Shown: positions 46,925-59,190 of the stretch, piece by piece
Numbering within the stretch: the first letter of the stretch is position 1
Layout of the letters: the number at the start of each line of letters is the position of its first letter
NCBI GenBank assembly: GCA_011317545.1
Contig: WUJK01000001.1
Coordinates: 1,178,001 to 1,242,000, forward strand
Direction: 5' to 3'
DNA from: Coniella vitis
Lineage: Eukaryota; Ascomycota; Sordariomycetes; Diaporthales; Schizoparmaceae
DNA: 64,000 nt
The notes under the pieces: generated by a model
Databases searched by the model: none
What the model was told of the DNA's origin: nothing
Seen by the model: only the letters and a program-made list of their open reading frames with translations
Translations under genes and position numbers: made by a program

Positions 46925-47800
46925 CTACAGTATCTGGAGCGTCCTAGGTAGATTGACGAGTGTAGAATCTCGGAAGCTGCCGCCAGGCTGTCTCTTGAGA
47001 CTACCAAACACCCACATTGTAGGGTCTCCTGGCACTGTCTTTACGGACCACGCCCTTACCGCCTCCTGATATTCTTCCAGCGTCAAAGTATCCAAGACAT
47101 CGTCAGCATGGGCTTCACGAAAAGATCTGTTCTTTGGGAGAGGGAGAATTTGTCTGATTATAGTCCACGTCCTTTCCAAATAGCTCAACGATGAATTCTT
47201 TGAGCCAGGTCTCGTCGTTATTGCTGATAGCGCTATGCTATCTATAAATAAAATTGAATTCGGCGCTGACTTGGTTCCATATCTCCCTGAGTGTTCCTTC
47301 TTGATCCAGCACACTGGTAAAAGCATCGCGAGGGTCCAGCTGCCAGTCAGAGTCCACGTTGTTATCGTTGAGATTGAGAAGGGTGCGCAAGTAATCGCTC
47401 GAAATGACATTAACGTACAGCCCACACGTTATTCTAGAGCTGTTATCAGTATTCCTTTCCGCCAGGTTGTTCGGGAGCGATGTAATGGAAGCACTTGCTG
47501 TCTGGCAGTCTGAGATATAGCATTGTCCCTTTTCTTGAGTGCCTCTTTGTATTGAGGATCATCTGTAGAGATTCCCGATGGCAAGTCGAACCGGCCATTC
47601 CCACTGACAGTCGTTATCTCACCAGCAATGTAGTTATGGAAGCGATGAAATGCTATGATCAGCGCGCATACTCCCAGCGGCTGACCCAAAAGGCGCGACT
47701 CGGTGAACGTATCTTTGTTGAGCAAGACCAACTGGGGGTTGACGGAGCCGGTGGAAAGTGGAGGAGCTTGTACAGCTGCGAGTGGCTGATGGAAGGCGGG
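46925..47800 (-). pseudogene. Remnant of a Ppo-like fatty-acid dioxygenase
   Basis: The minus strand carries the middle of a heme peroxidase-type dioxygenase, as in linoleate diol synthases and psi-factor oxygenases. Recognisable pieces are RLLGQPLGV, AFHRFHNYI, DNAISQTAR, then after a likely intron ITCGLYVNVI, DYLRTLLNLN, NQVSAEFNFIYR and FGSLKRQPGGSFRD. It is broken: the Trp of the conserved YRWH motif, next to the proximal heme ligand His, is a TAG stop at 47238-47240, and the frame changes after about 47125. The N-terminal ~300 residues and the C-terminal P450-like domain are missing. It faces the synthase gene tail to tail. Confidence 0.78.
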
Positions 47801-47873
47801 CAGTCAACGACGAGGTTCTGTCCGAACTCTTCTCAGGCGCATGGATTAGGGGCTTCTGGCTAAATTGAGTCTC

Positions 47874-48482
47874 CTAAACCCACATTGGAAACAGACCGCG
47901 TCGTCTCTTCATGGCTCGCAGCTCATCTCTCTGCATCGTGTAGCTATGGATCAGCGCCATCCATCTTTTGCAAATGACTGCATGGCTGAGTTTGCGACCG
48001 AAGTTGAACGGCTCGTCAAAGGCGGCAAAGCATGCCAATGGTGTGTTTCCGCTTCGCGGACTGCCGATATACAGACCGTCAACGCTGCCCTTGGGGCTTT
48101 CTTCGCTCTCTGCCGTGCTACCGTTGTGTTCCGTGTCACAGTCCACCACGGTTTCCTTGCCAGCTCCACCCAGCTTTTCGCTTCTAGCATCTTCCTCAGC
48201 ACGCTCTTGTCTGCTGTCTCGATTGGGTCGATCAGCCCCTGCAGGACGACCCTTTCTGTCGCCGTCGGCAGCTCGGATTGTAGACGTTGACCCGCGGTTG
48301 CTTTTGCCACTTGGGGCAATGGAGCTGAAAGCAGTGTTGGGGTTGACGGTGTTTTGGTGGACGCTGTCGGCTGTAATTTTGGGCTTTTCGCCGGCGCGGC
48401 GCGTAGCTTGATGATTCGAGGACCTAGAAGGACAGAGTGCTCTCGCATTGTCGCCGCTGGCGGTGGCGGCGTTGCTGCTCAT
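47874..48482 (-). CDS. Hypothetical hydrophilic protein
   Basis: A 202-residue frame from ATG 48482, rich in Ser, Arg, Ala and acidic residues with no known motif; it ends in a basic stretch (MKRRRGLFPMWV). A plus-strand frame at 47968-48411 overlaps it and is equally unsupported. I list the minus-strand frame as slightly more protein-like, with low confidence. Confidence 0.28.
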   Translation of the reverse strand: MSSNAATASGDNARALCPSRSSNHQATRRAGEKPKITADSVHQNTVNPNTAFSSIAPSGKSNRGSTSTIRAADGDRKGRPAGADRPNRDSRQERAEEDARSEKLGGAGKETVVDCDTEHNGSTAESEESPKGSVDGLYIGSPRSGNTPLACFAAFDEPFNFGRKLSHAVICKRWMALIHSYTMQRDELRAMKRRRGLFPMWV

Positions 48483-50329
48483 TGTCGATGTACACCTGGT
48501 TGGCGTCTTTCCTATTTTGGAATGTCGTTTGAGCTTTTGGAGCCAAAGATAACAATGTAAGTCTCGTCGAATTATGCTGTGGCGATTCAAAAGGAAGCTA
48601 GCAAAGACACAAAGAATTTGGGATCGTGCGCTGGTACTGTTTGGTCCTTGGGCAAGAGAGTACCGGCAAGGTAGCCACGGTCACCAGAGCATCCCTCACC
48701 ACATTCGGCAAGCACTATGTCTACTAATTTTGCCCGCGGCGGTTGCGTTTATATGGGTTGATGTACGGAGATGCGAGATTTCTAGACATTGATCACTTCC
48801 AAGATACCGCCAGTCCACCAAGATGCCAACGGTCAAGTTGAATGGCGCATTTCGGCAAGCCGCGCCGGGTGATGGCGCAATGCTTTCGGCCGGGTCGGGT
48901 CATACTCGGCCGAATGGAGAGGAAATCTATCTGAGCCAGGCCAGCATGAGGGTCTGAGACATGAAACACAGTGCACGTCCAAGGGAAACCAAACGTAGAG
49001 TACCAAATCCCGTCTACCAAGAGTGCAAATCGGGACTTATTGCGAGTAGCCAGATTCAAGACGCGCACTCCTGGGCTACCTATCGGGTGATGTTGCTTGT
49101 GGGTAGCCTCACAAGCCTGAACCAGCCCCGTCAGGAATCAGGAATTATCAGGCAGCACTACCTTCTGAAGAAGTATAAACTTAAATAAATACGAGTTCAC
49201 AAACGCTAGTTAGAATGAACCATGGAGACGAGCAGTGGTTTGCGGGTGCGGGAAAAAGAGAACAACGGCCAACCACGGATTTGGCGACGCGACAAGGAGG
49301 TAGATGGGGATTTGCTTCACCATACCGCTCAAACGGGTATATTCTTCACGCCAAGACCGTTGAGGCTGTGTAGGGATCCATCGGTATCGCTCCTGGGTGC
49401 TGTAGCGTGGATAGTGTCATGACGAAAATTCCCAAAATAATTAGGGAACAAAAAGTATCCTGCTCTGACAGACGAGATACCTGGAGGGAATGGCCTCCCT
49501 AATGAGGAATTTGAGTGAACCCCTTTGCTGACGGTGACATCACCAACGGAACTTGAAGCCCGTCGTGCTCTCTGCATCTGCTACTGGCCGAACCAGTCTA
49601 ATGCGTCCCCTCGATGGAGTGTTTGGAGAGACCAGGCGACGTTATTCGAGACTGGCTAGATGCGGCATGTACATAGTGCTTGACGCATCCTCGAAGACTC
49701 CATAGGCCAGTAGCAGAGGGGCCTGGGCCATAACGAGTATGTGCAGGCATGTGGGCCAGGCTTATTGTCACCGATTTAGGTACCGACGTACACAGTATTA
49801 AGCCTCAGTCAGTGAAGGTTACTGACATATTCGTGCCGACACACCTGTGCAGTATGCTTTCGCACTTCGGTACTTGGATAGTTTTGATGCACTCGTAATG
49901 GCTGACCCGATTAGGAAGTTCAAAGTGCCATGCTGAAGCACCTCCTGTGCACCTCACGAGCATCTCACCTTGAATACTCCTGACTAAAATACCCGCGAAA
50001 TCAACTCAAACGTAATTGAATGCTATCTCATCTTTAAGTCTGAATTCAGGCGCACTCACTGGCTTTCTATTGGGAATGTACAGCAGACAATGCCAAAGTC
50101 GAAACCAAGCTGATCCCGGCCCTGTGCTGATCGGGGCCCCACTTTTCAGATGGCTGCTCCCAACGATGTTCCAACTCTTTGTAGGCCTGCCTTATTCTCT
50201 TCACACAGCTGGTTTTGATTTTTATTTTCCTCCTCTGCAATTCGAATAACGCCTCACCATTCGGAACCTTTTGTGTTCCGCAACAACCACGCTAATCCAC
50301 ACCCAGACTCGCGATTCCCAACCGCGACA
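48483..50329. other. Intergenic with a short inverted repeat
   Basis: No gene is supported. CTGCTACTGGCC at about 49577-49588 is repeated inverted as GGCCAGTAGCAG at about 49704-49715, with a ~115-bp loop. The last ~100 bp before 50330 are C/A-rich leader of the next gene. Confidence 0.5.
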
Positions 50330-52409
50330 ATGAGCTCGTCCAAGAGAGACCGCAGCTCTGATGAGCTCGGTCGAGACGCCAAGCACATCAAGGCCAGCAA
50401 ACAAGCCACCGACGCGGATCAATTGAAGGCCCCCAAGTCGTCGACTCCTACTTCACAACAGTCGTTTGAAATCATCGTTTCACTCCGTTCCACATCAAAG
50501 GCCGCCGAGAACGATCACAAGCCCGACTCCTACTGGCAAGACATGCTATTGGGCGAGCTCGAAATCTCGATGCGCGAACTGCTGCCTACCTCAAACAGAA
50601 CCGACCCCGGTCCGTCGCAGACTCCCCTCGATGCAACTGAAGAAGCTCAGCGGTAAGTACATTGCAGGCCCGGACTCCTAAACGGATAAAAAACGGACTG
50701 ACTAACTAACACATTGCTGACTTGACGACAGCGCTGCCATCCTCCAGGATGATGACAGCGACAGATCATCCTCGGACGAGTTCGCAGAGTTCACGTGGCT
50801 CGAGCAGATTGACGGTCGCGCTGTCGAGATCAAGGCACAAATTGCAATGTGTGACGCAAAGCTCATCAGGCGCGATCACATCAAGTCGAGGTTTTGGGAG
50901 GAGATGGAAGAACCCACAAATGTGACCTCCGAGCTTGCCTTCGAACTCTTCGACAGGTACGGACGCCTCAACCGCAAATACTACGAGCACGATTTCAAAC
51001 GAGGCACTGGGGTGTGGGGCCCAGAGTTGGACGACGGCGATATTCTGCTGTTTGAGAGCCTTATCGTCGATGCAGAAAAGCGTCGCTCTGGAGTCGGAAC
51101 CAAAATTGTCCATGGCATCCTCGATAAGGTCCGACCCAAGACTAAGAGCTTCATCGCTCTGGTCAAGCCTGGCAATATCGAATCCCAAACCGCGGACGGT
51201 GATGGGGCTGCTGCCTCTCAGCACATGGCAGCTTCCACGCAGTTTTGGCGCTCATTGGGATTCAGGCGCGTTGGAATCTCTGGCTGGTTGGCTTTTATCG
51301 ACGATCCGCAGCATCCTTCTCGACACCTAGAGGTCTCTCAAGACTGGGATGAGCCTCCAAGATCAGAGCACCAAACTCCCCTTTCGGACGATTGGAAGCT
51401 GGCTGTGGGCACCATGGGTCTGCCTGAGCTGAATGGAGAGCAATGTCTCCGTCTGATTCAAGACTTGCTGCCGGTTGATTCTCGGGACACATTCTGGCCG
51501 TCAACCAACAAGCATGGCAACACCATACTTCATTGTGCCGCTATGCTTTCCAGAACAGAGATTGTCAAGGTCATCATTTCTCGTCGCCCCGACTTGGCCA
51601 GTGCGTGTAACCTAGTTGGTGATACTCCAGTTGAGGCAATGCGAGAGGGTCTGGATTCGGTCAGATCCAAGCGTACTATTCTCGACACGACTATTGTCCT
51701 CTCCGACGCATTCAAAGGCTTTCCGCAACGTAGCATTGCAACGTTTGGCGTTCTCTCTGACACTAAAGTCTTTGACCTGTCTAAGCTCTCGCCAGAGGAG
51801 ATCCGTGCCGTCTCCAACGCTACAAACGTCCCAACCCACTTGAGCAAGGATGTGGATGCAATTCGTCACTCTCTGCGACTCAAGTATGGCTGCACCTGCG
51901 GAGAGTGCATTGGTGGATTCTTCAGCCCTAGAATGAAGTTCGCGCTCCTTTGTCAAGCCGAAGTCATGTATGATATGATGGCAGACGGAATTCATGATGT
52001 TGATGGCCCAGACTGGGAATTCTTCTATGGCCCGAACCTTCGCTCTCTGCCAGAGTCTGTTACGCAGAACATGAAAAAGAACAAGTCGATGCGAGATGGA
52101 TTTATTCAACTTTGCAGCCATATCGCCGAGTGCTTGAAGCAGAACATGATCCCCATCAAAGAAAATGTTGTCCACGTACAGCAAAGCTCAAACGAATGGC
52201 CGCCTGCCACCAACATCTACCTGCAGAGAGGAGGAACGGTTGACGCCGTTGCTATTATGCTTTTCAGACTCGCTCTTGGTGAGAGCAAGTGTGCGGGAAC
52301 TGGAGGACACGAGAGTCTCTTTGCGGAAGACATCAAGCTTCCCATGTGTCGCAATGACGACGAATTCCAATTCGTTGCTGGCATGTGTGGATGCAAAGGA
52401 AACCTTTAG
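50330..52409 (+). CDS. GNAT-like / ankyrin / Cys-rich protein
   Basis: Multidomain protein of 666 residues from two exons, 50330-50652 and 50732-52409 (79-nt intron, GTAAGT..CGACAG). The N-terminal ~100 residues are charged and disordered (SKRDRSSDELGRD). A GNAT-type acetyltransferase fold is suggested by ESLIVDAEKRRSGVGTKIV, with the acetyl-CoA loop RRSGVG at 225-230, and by FWRSLGFRRVG near 279. An ankyrin unit follows at about 367-400 (NKHGNTILHCAAML..IVKVIISRRPDL). The C-terminal third has Cys clusters, YGCTCGECIGG near 494-503 and CGC near the end. The substrate of the putative acetyltransferase is unknown, and whether it still binds acetyl-CoA is inference. The ATG at 50330 sits in ACAATGAG. 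Confidence 0.85.
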
Positions 52410-54710
52410 GCCATTCTTTCCCTGAAGCATGAGGATACCGTCAACTCTGTGATCGAGGTCGGACTGGCCAACTGGGTTAACCAAGTCGATTTTCTCTTAT
52501 TTTCTCTGGTCTCTCGCAACCCTCCAGCATGCTAGAAACATATTGCTCGGACGAAAAACGTGGTCCTGTGCGCTACGCAATTGGAATGAAGGACACAATA
52601 CGATATCGAAATGTCAGGAGGAAGGAAGCTGCAGAGAGAACCTAATGTTGAAGGTATTTGCACAATACTGGTAGGGGGGATCATGCAGATAGATTTCAAT
52701 CTAAGCACTAATCCCCTGTCCTACAATGACCCGCCCTACTGTGCTTTTTGATCTCGAACCCCTGTAGACTGAATCCTGAAGACCGTCTAGCTGGACATGC
52801 ACACACAAATGAGGCACCAACTATCCTCTCTCCAGTCTACATAGACCCAACCACGTACAACCAAGATTGCTAGGCATCACACCTTCCATAGCGCTTTGGG
52901 AGGGCCCCAGGACTTTTGTTTGAGATTCTGATAGTGCTTATCCGTGCTGTCAACTCTACCTAGGTACTTTACAAGTGCATTGCAGTCAATTGACTGCTAC
53001 ACTTGTCGAATCTTGCGCAAAGCCGTACTGTAGGCAAACTCGGGCCTTGTCCTAGGCACTGACAGGGAGTGGCTACCTAAGTAAAAGCGCTCTGGGTGCT
53101 GGGAAGTAGCTTGGAGAAGGTCAGGTGGGGTCTTGCGTGTGCGCTGGGCCTCTGAGCCTCTAGGCCCTGCAGGTCCTGTAGGCTTTATAAGTTCTGCAAG
53201 GATGCGGTGTGGGGAGTGACCCTGGCGGTAACGTTACGTGCACCTACAGTGGCTTACGAGACCTGTGCATCCATGGTTCCGCAACAGTATGCTACTCCAA
53301 GACTGTAGCTGCACTCAGGCACAGTGTGTGGTCCCTCGCCAATCGCGATATGCACGTTGAAGACGTGGGGGTTTTGCACGGATTAGAGGGACGCTAATGC
53401 GATCGATCCAGATCGATCTCAAAACCTTATTCCCACTGCAGACTGCCATGGTCCACTCCAATCAGCGGGGCTGGTGCGTGTTTTTGAGGCAGGCTCACCT
53501 TGCAGATCGCCTCAAATGGGAAATAAGTACCACCAAGAGCATTTATTCAAGGCCATGGCCAGTGCAGAAGCCAAAGCCTTCAACCATGCATACCACCTTG
53601 TTCTAATGAAGCATCACAGCGTAGTGTTTCCTTGGATGATCCAACAGAGGGGTCCCAGAAACTCCGCCGTTGGCCTTTGTGCACTGGGCAGTGCTCGCTG
53701 TGGCTATGAGCTTTGGGTTTCTCACCGACCTCCTTTGGCTTGTATGGTCTAGCCCATACTGTCTCGGAGGGACCGTCGAACTCTCAACTTGGTAGTGGGT
53801 GCCTGATTTTGGACACGAATACTCTCGCGCGTTTGTATTCGGGCATCTTGGGCGCGGCGCAACTCGTGAACCATCTCTGGGATCGAGTGGTCGTGAATGG
53901 AGATGATGCTGGGAGATCGCGAGCAAAGCTTGAGGTATTTCAGCGCGTCTTTCCAACCCTTTTTTTGGGCCCGGGGGGGGGGAGGTTAGCACGCGTCTCT
54001 AGACTAGCCAGCATATTCAGCATCATATTTTTGACCCCATTAGCAGGCATCATTCCCCCTAAGTAGTCGCTATAAAGGGTAAGGGGGCAAGCAGAAGATT
54101 GTGTTTGTGCTTAGTCTCGCCCACGTGTCTGCTCTGTCGTCCGGATCCGTGTCACTAGAGCCGCGAGATAGTTGACCAGAGACAAGGTAGGGGTCGAGCG
54201 GGATGGGATCGTCGTCCTAGCCTCTATGCCATAGGAGTTGACGCGGCCCTGGGAGGCCTGCATGAGATTGCAAGTAGTAAAGCGGGAGACGGAAAACCAG
54301 CTTAAGGCCACTTGTTGCGGCAGTTGTCGTTAGATCGTATCAAAAACACAACTCTCGACCGGAATCAGCGCACGAGGGGGGCGAGTCAACGGCATTCCAT
54401 TAAGTCATCTGGTACCATGACACGAGATAGCTTTAGCACCCCTTGATCGCATTCGTGCCCCCTAAGTTCGGGCTTATAGCACCGCCCAGGAATGCCCATC
54501 TTAAACTTTTCAACTTTATAACCAATCTTCTCCATTATTCAATACATATATTTATCGACCTCCTATCCACCCCTTGCTTTATGCTTCAAACACTGTGTCT
54601 TCATCACAGCATTTTGAATTCATGAACCAAGCTCCAATCCTCAAACGACAAGTCAAAACAAGTGGATACGCGCACTCCAAGTCCGACCAAAACAAACGAA
54701 CAAGATAAAA
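52410..54710. other. Intergenic with dispersed repeat and poly-G tract
   Basis: No gene is supported. Contains repeat copy 2 (52924-53024) and a G run at about 53971-53984. Frames here are short and lack protein character. Confidence 0.5.
52924..53024. repeat. Dispersed repeat, copy 2 (partner at 46787)
   Basis: About 100 bp beginning GATTCTGATAGTGCTTATCC, colinear with 46787-46874. It includes the shared blocks GTACTTTACA, TGCATTG, AGTCAATTGAC and GCGCAAAG. The copies differ by scattered changes and a ~14-bp insertion here. Confidence 0.85.
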
Positions 54711-55331
54711 ATGGAGGACACGATATCGACGACAGACAACAATGCTAGCCAAAGCGCGGATACCAAGATATCTCTAGGCGAGGCCACTGTTGGCATCATC
54801 GCAGAGGCCAATCAGGTTACTCGCATTGCAGCGGGGACAGCAGTGTTAGGTGTTAGAATGAAACCAGCATTCTCAGCCATCCAAGAGGTACAAAAGGTCT
54901 CGGTCGACACTCTGCACCATTGCCAAGTCGGAAATGACCCGTCTCTCGTCAGTGCTATCCACGAGACAACTATGGCAACTTTTGCCACCATCAAGATAGC
55001 AGCCAAAGACGCAAGCCGTAGGGCGTCAGAACCACACGCGACTCCTTCCTATGTAAAGGTACGCGATACATTTAAGGCCATCAATACTCTACACAAGGCG
55101 TCTATATCAGCTTTGCTCAATACCTCGACGGCAATTGAGGCCTCCCTCAGAGCTGCACCGCCGCCGCCTCAGTCCAAGCTGCGAGGTTTCTTTTCTCGAT
55201 CCTTCAAATTTCAGAAGCGGACCCCAGGACATTCGCAATGCCTTGCGACGGACGAGGCTAGCGGGCAACAGCCAGCTCCTACCATCTCTACTTTGAAAGG
55301 TGAAGCTCCGCCATTTTACGAAATCCATTAG
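54711..55331 (+). CDS. Hypothetical helical protein
   Basis: Single-exon frame of 206 residues from an ATG in AAAAATGGAG context. Residues ~25-150 are Ala/Thr-rich and predicted helical (GEATVGIIAEANQVTRIAAG, FATIKIAAKDAS). This is followed by a Pro run (APPPPQ), a basic FSRSFKFQKR patch and a hydrophilic tail. No signal peptide, strong membrane segment or known motif. I do not recognise it; composition and start context favour a real gene. Confidence 0.55.
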   Translation: MEDTISTTDNNASQSADTKISLGEATVGIIAEANQVTRIAAGTAVLGVRMKPAFSAIQEVQKVSVDTLHHCQVGNDPSLVSAIHETTMATFATIKIAAKDASRRASEPHATPSYVKVRDTFKAINTLHKASISALLNTSTAIEASLRAAPPPPQSKLRGFFSRSFKFQKRTPGHSQCLATDEASGQQPAPTISTLKGEAPPFYEIH

Positions 55332-55509
55332 TCAAATTGCGTCTTGCCAGCACTCGGAATCTGGGACAACCTTCAATGACAGGAGGAAAGAGCGAATGGG
55401 TGTACAGAATGTTATGACGCACCCATGTACCGAGGAAGTTACTACATGTCTATGTTGTTCGAAGTGGAGGCCAGAAAACGGAAGTCAGGCGTGCGAGTCG
55501 TTACGGCGC

Positions 55510-55750
55510 AAGGCGTAGAGGTTGGGGCGGGGGGGCGGGGGGGAGGGGGTGGGGGGCTGCAGCCGAGAACGCGCTGCAAGTACCAGCAACAGTGGAGCGA
55601 GGAAGGCACGACTCTCAAATCCAGGTTGAGTAACATAAATACCCAAGGAGCTTGCTCCCGGGGCCAAGTTTTCAACTCTTGATGTTTTGCGGCTCAGCAA
55701 ACAGACACACAGACACACACACACAGACAGACAGACACACAGACATACAG
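55510..55750. repeat. G-rich and CA/CAGA low-complexity tracts
   Basis: A G-rich run at about 55525-55557 and a (CA)n/(CAGA)n microsatellite at about 55697-55755 lie between the two hypothetical genes. Both are simple-sequence tracts; translated frames over them are not meaningful. Confidence 0.85.
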
Positions 55751-55910
55751 ACACGAATGTGAAGACTCGCATTTAAACCAACAACTTCAATCACAAAATC
55801 ACGAGACCAATTTCTCCTAGCCGCGTCCCGAATCTGTCTCCTGCCAGTCTCCGCTACACCTGCGATGCCAACCACATCAACATCTCCTACCAACGAGAAC
55901 CGCCACACAC

Positions 55911-56591
55911 ATGGCTGCACTCATCAAATCATTGCCTCAAACCAGCGCCCCGACTGTAGAGGGCGTCCTAGGCACGTTTGCTGGTCTTCTTTCCCTCGCT
56001 ATCATGTATTTGCTCGTGATGTCCCGCAAGGCCCAAAACAGAGCTCGGCGTGCGGGAGACTTGGAGGCTAGCGCTGGGGGCGGCAGAGCGCAGCCGTTGG
56101 CGAGCCTTGCTCATGGTCGCGAGGCTGCCGCACGATCGGGGAACCAGAGATTCTTTTGGGGAACTGAAAACGAAAGCAAAACCTACAACGCCGAGGCCAG
56201 TCAGGCATACCAGATGGCCACCGTGAGCATTTTGCTGGACCGTCCGGACCCCGTTGCTGTCACAGCTGCTCCTCACCTCGACAACGCAGCCGCTCCTACC
56301 ACTGTCACTGAAGCCACAAATCCCAACAACGCCAAAGATGCCGTTGACGATTTCGCCAGTGTTGTGACCGCCCTGGGCGTGAGTCAGCTGAAAAGCTTGA
56401 CGAGCACTCTGCGCGCGCGGCAAGTCTCCGCAGAGAAAGGAGAGACGAAGAACAAGGACGTGGAGACAGAGAAAAGAGAGGAGACGGAGGAGGAGGAAGA
56501 AAAAGGAGAACCAACAGCAGGAGTAGGATACCTTCTAGACTGGGTCGACGGCGAAGGACTGCTGATTATTGGTTTGATTTATGTGAAGTAG
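55911..56591 (+). CDS. Hypothetical single-pass membrane protein
   Basis: Single-exon frame of 226 residues starting at an ATG in ACACATGGC context. A membrane helix is clear near residues 19-38 (TFAGLLSLAIMYLLVM) followed by basic residues (SRKAQNRARR), so the long C-terminal part is probably cytosolic. That part is Ala/Thr-rich with a Glu-rich segment (ETEEEEEKGE) near residue 200 and a short hydrophobic end (GLLIIGLIYV). No family recognised. It lies 580 bp after another hypothetical gene on the same strand. Confidence 0.58.
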   Translation: MAALIKSLPQTSAPTVEGVLGTFAGLLSLAIMYLLVMSRKAQNRARRAGDLEASAGGGRAQPLASLAHGREAAARSGNQRFFWGTENESKTYNAEASQAYQMATVSILLDRPDPVAVTAAPHLDNAAAPTTVTEATNPNNAKDAVDDFASVVTALGVSQLKSLTSTLRARQVSAEKGETKNKDVETEKREETEEEEEKGEPTAGVGYLLDWVDGEGLLIIGLIYVK

Positions 56592-59190
56592 AGCTATTAC
56601 CACTGTACTACGAGGACAAAAGAACTACTGCTTATTTTGTACTAAACATGATTTCTTAATATGCTTGACAAGGTATGTTCTCTTGGGAGAGGGTAGCAGT
56701 GCACCTCGGAGCATTCACAACACCAAGCCACTGCTCACAACAATTCAGAGCCCATCATCACCTTAGTGAGGTTACGTCGTAATGGTAGACACTGAGAGCC
56801 AAGGCCGCATATAGATTAACTAACAAACCAGTTTGAAAGCATAATAGCAACATGGTCGACCGTTTCCTTCTGTCCAGAGGTAGGTCGTGGCACCAGGTGT
56901 ATGTTTTGGTATCTTTTGCTCAACAGCACACTGTGGGCGAACCTAGAAAATTCAAAGCATCTGCACTGCCGCGCTTCTTCGATGAACCTCGACGGAACAT
57001 CCGAGCTAACTACCGGTGAATCCTGGACATCAAGATGGGCCGTTCTGGGCCAGTGATGAACGATGATGATCTATCGGCGAGCATTGGCAAGTCCAGGACA
57101 TGGCGGTAACGGTGGCACACAGCTTGGTCACCATCCTTGTGCCAAGGATGCGAGATGCAAGGCCTATGCGCTAGAGCCTAGGATTTGACACTGAGCCTAT
57201 AACTGTAATTATGGCTGGGACCGCTACGCTTGTTATGACGGCAACTTCTCGTTCAAGTTTTACTACACAGACTCTACTTCGCGTCTTTGTTTCTCGTCGT
57301 CCGTTTGAGCGCTTTGTGGCTTCCACAGCTGTTCCTAAACCTCAATACTACCCTATCTTCCCACCCTTTCTGCATTTTGCGATCCCGACTCTTGTGTATA
57401 GGCAGTGGCGTCATCTCCGGGACATGCCTTGCCGGTGGAGATGAAGAACTCGAAGAAAGAAGCGCGATCAGCACTAGAGCGGTCGACAGTAATGGAGGGG
57501 GACGACAAGCAAGGGTTGGCTTGAATTGGCTGACGAGCCCGAGGTACAGGCTGCTGTGGGAACGCTAATTGCAGCGGTGGTGGCCTGTCGTGAGAGGTGA
57601 GTGGTCGATGAGCGTGACGCGTCAGGGTTTCGGGGAGGGGAGCGAAGGAATGCGTTATCGCAGGCTTGAGTGACCTCGAGGGCGAATCAGTGTCGGTGAT
57701 CGCTTTTCGCAAATCAAGAGGATGGATAGGTGGTGGTCTATGCCCAGATGAGTGCTTTGGAACATCGTCCAGGCCCAGGATGCGGAAGGGAGTCGAGGCT
57801 GCGACCCATTAGCGATATGCTCCAGTGAACGAAAACACCTAGGTGCTGTGTAGCTCTCTAATTACCTGGGTTGGCCAGCATACAAGGACCTGAGCACTCT
57901 GCTGGCCGCATCTCATCACATGGCAACACATCTGGAAATCTTTCCGTTTTCAGACCTAGGGATTTAGGTCAACCTTGAATGAATACGATACAATTTCTGC
58001 GAACCTTCAAGACTTGCTCGTAGGAAGCTGTACTATGGTATGTACTGTAATGACTGTGGCTGCAGCTGTTCAAAGGTGGCTTTGGCAGCTTTGTCGACTG
58101 CAGATTGTGTAGTGCTTGCAAAGTACATCGCTACTTACAGCACCCCCACCTAAATCGAAGATCGTGTGGGCCTTTTTCAGAATTGGCAGGTACTGACAGG
58201 ACGGCTAAAACTGGGGATACCACGTCTTAAAGTATCGGGACCGTTACACCAAGAACACAGTGCGTGCAGTGTTTCTCCACAGACTTACATCAGCGCTCAA
58301 GCCCACTGAGCGGCTCCAGGTGAACCATGCCCTAGCCACAGTGAGATCCTTCTATCGCCCACAAGCGTGGGGAACGGGCTTCAGCTGTGTGGATCAGCGA
58401 GACCTACCTCTATTTTTATGTTCCTTCAACATCAACTGTTGCCTGTTCACAGCCTTTCACAATGCATCGCCGATCGCGCTCTTCCACCCTTCAAGGCGAC
58501 CACACAGGAATTACCAAACGCGCGCTACCGTTCAAGTCATCCGTCCCAGATACACAAAGCCAACGTTCCTAGGTCATGCAGCATCGTTCCACCTCTACTG
58601 TCCCCTATTTTCTCGCATCTAATTTCTCGCGGGAATCATTGAGACTCGTGTGAGAAACTGGGAGCTTTATTCAGGTTCATCCTCCGCAACTCAGAGATAC
58701 GCGCTATGTCTCTCTATGCAGCCACTCGACACGTTCGCGCCCATCTCGCATGCAGTATCAGACAGGCGTCCGGAGCCTCGGCCCTAAACACCTGCCAGGA
58801 CTGCTTGGCTGAAGACACCGGATGCCTCTGTCCCCTGCTCTGCTCGTTGAGTTCAATAGCAAACCAGCGGACTGCTGCTTTTGGCCCGCAATAGCTGACC
58901 TTGTATCTTGTTTCAGACCACTCCATACGTGCTTCCGAGGACGCCGCCGCATGTCCCAGCCACGACGAATGACATCTGCCTTCATGCCGCGCCTCGATTG
59001 TGGCCTGACTTGCGTAATAACCCATCCACTGTCAAACATTCAAGATTTTCAATATCTTCAACGATGTTCCTGACATCAAATGAGGTCCCGTCACACAATG
59101 TCAACCGTACAAGGGACACAAGGAGGTGGCTGTTCGAGGATCCTAGGGTACAATCTATGCGCTCTCAGTCCCGGCACCCACTCTGTTGCA
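56592..59190. other. Intergenic, no clear gene
   Basis: Several short plus-strand frames with plausible starts occur at 58462 and 58706 and might be upstream exons of the tentative gene at 59191, but I could not join them into one reading frame with confidence. Nothing else is supported. Confidence 0.45.

Noticed and set aside
47968..48411. 147-residue plus-strand frame
   Set aside because: Overlaps a minus-strand frame of equal quality; composition (Ser/Leu/Pro) is typical of the complement of Ser/Arg/Glu-rich sequence and has no motif.
55485..55920. Frames over the G-rich and CA-repeat tracts
   Set aside because: They translate simple repeats (Pro or Cys/Val runs) and carry no gene signals.
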